Assembly: GCA_035280025.1 (NCBI GenBank)
Contig: DATEGT010000189.1
Coordinates: forward strand, 1 to 22,241
Origin: VBDM01 sp035280025
GTDB taxonomy: Bacteria; Pseudomonadota; Gammaproteobacteria; Burkholderiales; SG8-39
Direction: 5' to 3'
DNA length: 22,241 bases
A program made the translations under genes and the position numbers. The notes under the pieces are model-generated. The model saw only the letters and a list, made by a program, of their open reading frames with translations. It did not search any database and was not told where the DNA came from. This document shows, one piece after another, positions 18,559 to 22,241 of the stretch. Numbering within the stretch: the stretch's first letter is position 1; each line of letters begins with the position of its first letter.

Positions 18559-20016
18559 ATGGTCAGACCCGCTTCCGTTTTCCACGTGCTGAGCGTGCTG
18601 ATCATGCTGTTCGCGCTCTGCATGCTTCTGCCTCTCGGCGTGTCCTTCCTGTACGGCGACGCGGCGCGTCCCGCCTACTACCAGTCCTTCCTGATCACGC
18701 TCTCGAGCGGGGCGGTGGTGTGGGGCGGCACGCGCCTCGGCCGCGGCGAGCTGCAGCCCCGCGATGCCCTGCTCCTGGTCGCGCTGGTGGGGACCGTGCT
18801 GCCCGCCTTCGCGACCCTGCCGCTGCTGCTCTTCTTCCCGGAGCTGAGCTTCACGGACGCGTACTTCGAGACGGTGGCGGCGCTCACCACGACGGGGTCG
18901 ACCGTGCTCTCGGGCCTCGATCGTCTCCCCGCGTCGATCAATTTCTGGCGCTGCGAGCTGCAGTGGCTGGGGGGAATGGGGATCATCGTCCTCGCCGTCG
19001 CGATCCTGCCGCTGCTGGGGATCGGCGGGAGCCAGATCATGAGGGCCGAAACGCCGGGCCCGATGAAGGACACCCGCATCGCGCCGCGGATCGTCGAGGC
19101 CGCGAAGGGCCTGTGGCTGGTGTACGCGGGCATGACGCTGGCTTGCCTGCTCGCGTTCAAGGCCGTGGGGATGACCTGGTTCGACGCGGTCGTGCACGCG
19201 CTCACGACGCTGAGCCTGGGGGGATTTTCGTCCCACGACGCGAGCTTCGCGTACTTCAACTCCCCGGGGATCGAGGCGATCGCGATCGTGTTCATGGTCG
19301 CCGGGGGCGTGAACTTCGGAACGCACTTTCTCGCGTTCCGCAAGCTGAGCCTGGCTCCGTACCGGAGCGATCCCGAAACCCGGGCGTACCTCGCCGTGCT
19401 CGGGGCGTCGGCGCTCGGGATCGCGTACTTCCTGCTGGCGAACGGCGTCTACCCGTCCTTCTGGACCGCGCTGCGCTACAGCGCGTTCAACGTGGTTTCG
19501 ATCGCCACGACGGCCGGCTTCGCCAGCGCCGATTTCAGCCGATGGCCGATTTTCGCTCCGGTGTGGATGCTGTTCCTGTGCTGCTTTGCCACCTGTTCGG
19601 GCTCGGCCGGCGGCGGCATCAAGATGATTCGCGCCGAGCTCATGGTGCGGCAGGCGCTGCGGGAGATCATGTCGATCATCCATCCGCGCGCGTACCTGCC
19701 GCTCAAGCTCGCGGGCCAGCGCATCGAGAACCACATCATCTTCGCCGTGCTGGCGTTCATGCTGATCTGGGGGGGCTCGGTGATCGCGATGACCATGCTG
19801 CTGACCGCGTCGGGGCTCGACGTCATCTCCGCCTTTTCGGCGGTGATCGTGTGCCTGTGCAACACCGGTCCCGGGCTCAATCAGGTCGGCCCCGGGGCGA
19901 CCTACGCCTCGCTCAACGATTTCCAGACGTGGGTGTGCACGATCGCGATGCTCGTCGGCCGCCTCGAGCTGTTCACGCTGTTCATCGTCGTCACGCCGGC
20001 GTTCTGGCGGCGATAG
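18559..20016 (+). CDS. trkH: Trk potassium channel subunit TrkH
   Basis: The membrane pore of the Trk potassium uptake system, 485 residues (483 in E. coli). It is hydrophobic throughout with about ten transmembrane helices. Four pore-loop repeats each supply a filter segment: TTTGST (110-115), TLSLGGFS (217-224), TTAGFAS (317-323) and NTGPGL (435-440). The glycine-rich loop GSAGGGIKM (348-356) is the gating-loop region of the middle repeat typical of TrkH. The ATG at 18559 begins with a hydrophobic helix after a short polar lead. It follows trkA and ends 12 bases before the stop of the opposing RidA-family gene; only a 4-bp GGCC hairpin occupies that gap. Confidence 0.97.
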   Translation: MVRPASVFHVLSVLIMLFALCMLLPLGVSFLYGDAARPAYYQSFLITLSSGAVVWGGTRLGRGELQPRDALLLVALVGTVLPAFATLPLLLFFPELSFTDAYFETVAALTTTGSTVLSGLDRLPASINFWRCELQWLGGMGIIVLAVAILPLLGIGGSQIMRAETPGPMKDTRIAPRIVEAAKGLWLVYAGMTLACLLAFKAVGMTWFDAVVHALTTLSLGGFSSHDASFAYFNSPGIEAIAIVFMVAGGVNFGTHFLAFRKLSLAPYRSDPETRAYLAVLGASALGIAYFLLANGVYPSFWTALRYSAFNVVSIATTAGFASADFSRWPIFAPVWMLFLCCFATCSGSAGGGIKMIRAELMVRQALREIMSIIHPRAYLPLKLAGQRIENHIIFAVLAFMLIWGGSVIAMTMLLTASGLDVISAFSAVIVCLCNTGPGLNQVGPGATYASLNDFQTWVCTIAMLVGRLELFTLFIVVTPAFWRR

Positions 20017-20028
20017 ACGGCCTGCGGC

Positions 20029-20376
20029 CTACTTGGCGCAGGTCACCATGATCTCGACCAGCATGCGCGGGTCGGCCAGCTTGGCCTCCACCGTGGCGCG
20101 CGCCGGGAGGTTGGCGGGATCCGCCCACGCCGTCCAGGCGGCGTTCATCTCGTCCCGGTTGCGGATGTCGGTGACCCAGACGTTGGCCGAGAGGATCTTC
20201 GACTTGCCGGTCCCCGCCGCGGCGAGGATGGCGTCGATCTTCTTCAGGACCTGTTCCGTCTGGCCCCTCGCGCCCTGCGCGAGGTCGTCCGCGACCTGAC
20301 CCGCGACGTAGACCACGCCGCCGTGCTCCACGGCCGCGCTGAAGAGCTTTCCTGCCGGGTGGCGCTTGATGCTCAT
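20029..20376 (-). CDS. RidA/YjgF/UK114-family protein
   Basis: A 115-residue member of the RidA superfamily, small trimeric cytosolic proteins; many hydrolyse enamine/imine intermediates to keto acids and ammonia. The family layout is visible: VVYVAGQVADD near residue 21, the helix EQVLKKIDAILAAAG (41-55), VWVTDIRNRDEMNAAW (66-81) and the signature PARATVEAKL (91-100). R93 corresponds to the arginine that binds the substrate carboxylate in active RidA proteins, and E108 is also kept. Its ATG overlaps the stop of the upstream hydrolase gene by 4 bases (ATGA on the minus strand, 20376-20373), so the two are coupled. The specific substrate cannot be read from the sequence. Confidence 0.93.
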   Translation of the reverse strand: MSIKRHPAGKLFSAAVEHGGVVYVAGQVADDLAQGARGQTEQVLKKIDAILAAAGTGKSKILSANVWVTDIRNRDEMNAAWTAWADPANLPARATVEAKLADPRMLVEIMVTCAK

Positions 20377-21086
20377 GGCTTCGGCGCGGCGATCTTCACC
20401 TGCAGCTCGCCCAGGCCGTCGATGCCGGCCAGGAGCTCGTCGCCGGCCTTGGCGGCGCCCACGCCCGCCGGCGTCCCCGTCATGATGAGGTCGCCCGCCT
20501 CCAGCGTGTAGTACCGCGTGAGGAAGGCGATTTGCTCGGGCACGCTCCAGATCATCTGGTCGATATCGGAGTTCTGTCGCAGCGTCCCGTTCACTTTCAA
20601 CCAGAGCTTGCCCTTGGCCGGGTGCCCGATCCTGGAGGCGGGAGTGATCGCGCCTACGGGGGCCGCCTGGTCGAAGTCCTTGCCGAAGGTCCAGGGCCGC
20701 CCCTTGTCCTTGCCGGCCTGCTGGAGGTCCCGCCGCGTCATGTCGAGACCGACGGCGTAACCCCAGATGTGCTCGTTGGCCCTGGCCGCCGGGATCTTGT
20801 AGCCGCCGGTGCCCATCACCGCGACCATCTCCGTCTCCCAGTGATAGTTGCCGGTCATCGGCGGGTAGTGGACGGTCCCGGCCTGGCCGACGTTCAAGGG
20901 CACCAGGTCGTGCGCGGATTTGGCGAAGAAGAACGGCTGCTCGCGGCCGTCGCCTCCCATTTCCTTCTGATGCTCGACATAGTTGCGCCCGACGCAGAAG
21001 ATGCGGCGCACGGGAAAGCGGGCGTTCGAGCCGACGATGGGAAGCGAGGGGATGTCCCAGCTGCCGATCACGTACTCCATCTTCAT
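20373..21086 (-). CDS. Fumarylacetoacetate hydrolase (FAH) family protein
   Basis: A 237-residue single-domain FAH-family enzyme. The family cleaves carbon-carbon bonds in acylpyruvates or acts as related decarboxylases and hydratases. Motifs are RRIFCVGRNYVEH (27-39), the metal ligands E84 and E86 in HWETEMVAVMG with D115 in GLDMTRRD, the KGRPWTFGKDFDQAAPVG block (128-145) and GDLIMTGTPAGVG (198-210). This pattern is closest to acylpyruvase/fumarylpyruvate-hydrolase-like members, but the substrate is not certain. I chose the ATG at 21086 because GAGAGGG lies 4 bases upstream; the ATG at 21080 is also possible, and a frame from 21146 would run into the amt terminator. The downstream RidA-family gene overlaps its stop. 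Confidence 0.92.
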   Translation of the reverse strand: MKMEYVIGSWDIPSLPIVGSNARFPVRRIFCVGRNYVEHQKEMGGDGREQPFFFAKSAHDLVPLNVGQAGTVHYPPMTGNYHWETEMVAVMGTGGYKIPAARANEHIWGYAVGLDMTRRDLQQAGKDKGRPWTFGKDFDQAAPVGAITPASRIGHPAKGKLWLKVNGTLRQNSDIDQMIWSVPEQIAFLTRYYTLEAGDLIMTGTPAGVGAAKAGDELLAGIDGLGELQVKIAAPKP

Positions 21087-21132
21087 GGCGCCCTCTCGCG
21101 AAAAGGCGCGTATTTTCTCATAAACCGCCGGT

Positions 21133-21160
21133 AAAAAAACGGGCACCCGAAGGTGCCCGT
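21133..21160 (-). terminator. Rho-independent terminator after the ammonium transporter gene
   Basis: On the minus strand a perfect 9-bp stem ACGGGCACC/GGTGCCCGT closes on a TTCG loop (a C-UUCG-G tetraloop in RNA) and is followed directly by a run of T. It lies 34 bases after the amt stop at 21195 and before the FAH gene. It should end amt transcripts and insulate the FAH-RidA pair. Confidence 0.92.
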
Positions 21161-21194
21161 CCGTGGTGCAAACTCCCCGAGCGAGACGCGTCGA

Positions 21195-22241
21195 TCAGTA
21201 GTTGTAGGCCCTTTCGCCGTGATCGGCGAGATCGAGGCCCTCCTCCTGCGCCTCGTCGCTGGCGCGGATGCCGATGGTGACCTTGAGGACCAGCAGGATC
21301 ACGAAGGCCACTCCGCCCGACCAGATCAGCGTGATGATGATGTCCCACAGCTGGGAGACGATCTGCGCCCAGGCGTCGAAATCGCCGACCTTGTTGGAGA
21401 CGTAGTCGTACACGCCCGTGCCGCCGAACTTCGGGTTGACGAAGGTGCCGGTGCACAGCGATCCGATGATGCCGCCGATGCAGTGCACGCCGAAGGTGTC
21501 GAGCGCGTCGTCGTAACCCAGCATGGCCTTCACCTTGGTCACGGCGAAGAAGCACACGACGCCGGCGATGGCGCAGGTGAAGAACGCGCCGACCGGGCCG
21601 ACGAAGCCGGCCGCCGGAGTGATCGCCACCAGGCCCGCCACGATGCCGGAGCAGATCCCGAGCAGGCTCGGCTTGCCCTTGACGATCCACTCGGTGAGCG
21701 TCCAGGCCACGCCCGCGACGGCGGTACCGAACAGCGTGTTGAAGAACGCGATGCCGGCGGCGCCGGTGGCTTCGAGCGCGGAACCCGCGTTGAAGCCGAA
21801 CCAGCCCATCCACAGCATGCCGGTGCCGATCGCCGTCATCATCACGCTGTGGGGCGCCATCTGCACCCTGCCGTAGCCGTTGCGCTTGCCGAGCATCAGC
21901 GCGCAGACCAGCGCGGCGATGCCGGAGTTGACGTGCACCACGGTTCCGCCCGCGAAGTCCAGAGCGCCTTTCTGGAACAGGAAGCCGGCATGGCTTTGCG
22001 CCACGTCGGCGGCCTTCTGCGTGGTGTAGGCGTCCGGGCCGTCCCAGTACCACACCATGTGCGCGACGGGCAGGTAGGCGAAGGTGAACCACAGGACGCA
22101 GAAGATGATCATCGCGGAGAACTTGAAGCGTTCCGCGAAGCCGCCGGCGATCAGCGCCACGGTGATCGCGGCGAAGGTCAGCTGGAACATGCAGTACACG
22201 AAGTCCGGCAGGTACTGTCCCTTGCTGAAGGTCGCGGCGAC
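21195..22241 (-). CDS. amtB: Ammonium transporter (Amt family), N terminus cut by window
   Basis: Amt proteins are trimeric inner-membrane channels that move ammonium. The frame runs off the right edge; 348 residues are visible, and comparison with E. coli AmtB (428 with signal peptide) suggests roughly 90-100 N-terminal residues are missing. Family markers are FQLTFAAITVALI, FAERFKFSA, YLPVAHMVW, LDFAGGTVVHVNSGIAALV (with the conserved Asp and the first pore His), and DTFGVHCIGGIIGS (the second pore His). The C-terminal tail GLDLADHGERAYNY is the segment contacted by the PII protein GlnK in relatives. A glnK gene is often just upstream, which here would lie outside the window. A strong terminator follows. 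Confidence 0.97.
   Translation of the reverse strand, partial: VAATFSKGQYLPDFVYCMFQLTFAAITVALIAGGFAERFKFSAMIIFCVLWFTFAYLPVAHMVWYWDGPDAYTTQKAADVAQSHAGFLFQKGALDFAGGTVVHVNSGIAALVCALMLGKRNGYGRVQMAPHSVMMTAIGTGMLWMGWFGFNAGSALEATGAAGIAFFNTLFGTAVAGVAWTLTEWIVKGKPSLLGICSGIVAGLVAITPAAGFVGPVGAFFTCAIAGVVCFFAVTKVKAMLGYDDALDTFGVHCIGGIIGSLCTGTFVNPKFGGTGVYDYVSNKVGDFDAWAQIVSQLWDIIITLIWSGGVAFVILLVLKVTIGIRASDEAQEEGLDLADHGERAYNY

Noticed and set aside
20017..20028. GGCC-TGC-GGCC hairpin between trkH and the RidA-family gene
   Set aside because: A 4-bp stem without a U-run is too weak to call a bidirectional terminator.

Overview
The window is a GC-rich, gene-dense stretch of chromosome that starts inside dnaA and runs through dnaN and gyrB, so it lies beside the replication origin. 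Three things suggest a betaproteobacterium: the long (about 800 residue) proteobacterial GyrB; the block LysM protein-dprA-smg-topB facing def-fmt-rsmB-DUF4390-ntrY-ntrX-trkA-trkH; and the style of NtrY/NtrX. This is judged from gene order and family resemblance, not from a search. No tRNA, rRNA, CRISPR array, insertion sequence, prophage or transfer signature is visible. Nearly every base is coding and no gap between genes exceeds about 200 bases.

Layout. (1) 1-4844, plus strand: dnaA (5' end cut off), a 201-base gap with DnaA-box-like sites, dnaN, gyrB. (2) 4846-10216, minus strand, read right to left: a secreted LysM protein, dprA, smg, topB. gyrB and topB meet tail to tail with one base between stop codons. 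(3) 10327-20016, plus strand: def, fmt and rsmB (protein start and maturation, rRNA methylation), a secreted DUF4390 protein, the NtrY/NtrX two-component pair, then trkA and trkH (potassium uptake). Overlapping or near-touching junctions from rsmB to ntrX suggest translational coupling. (4) 20029-22241, minus strand: an ammonium transporter cut by the window edge and ended by a strong terminator, then a fumarylacetoacetate-hydrolase-family enzyme whose stop overlaps the start of a RidA-family protein.

How the genes fit together. Region 1 is the replication core (initiator, sliding clamp, gyrase). Region 2 combines DNA uptake/recombination (DprA), an unknown (Smg), a decatenating topoisomerase and a cell-wall-binding protein. 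Region 3 processes the formylated N terminus, methylates 16S rRNA, and then moves to envelope sensing and potassium uptake. Region 4 handles ammonium and a small acylpyruvate-type catabolic step.

I see no wholly new multi-gene system. The best lead is NtrX. Its receiver and Fis-type DNA-binding domains look intact, but its central AAA+ domain has lost every catalytic and sigma54-contact motif I checked. Other leads are a perfect 10-bp inverted repeat in the lysM/def divergent promoter region, a compact GC hairpin over the dprA start, DnaA boxes between dnaA and dnaN, the coupled DUF4390-NtrY pair, and the coupled hydrolase-RidA pair.
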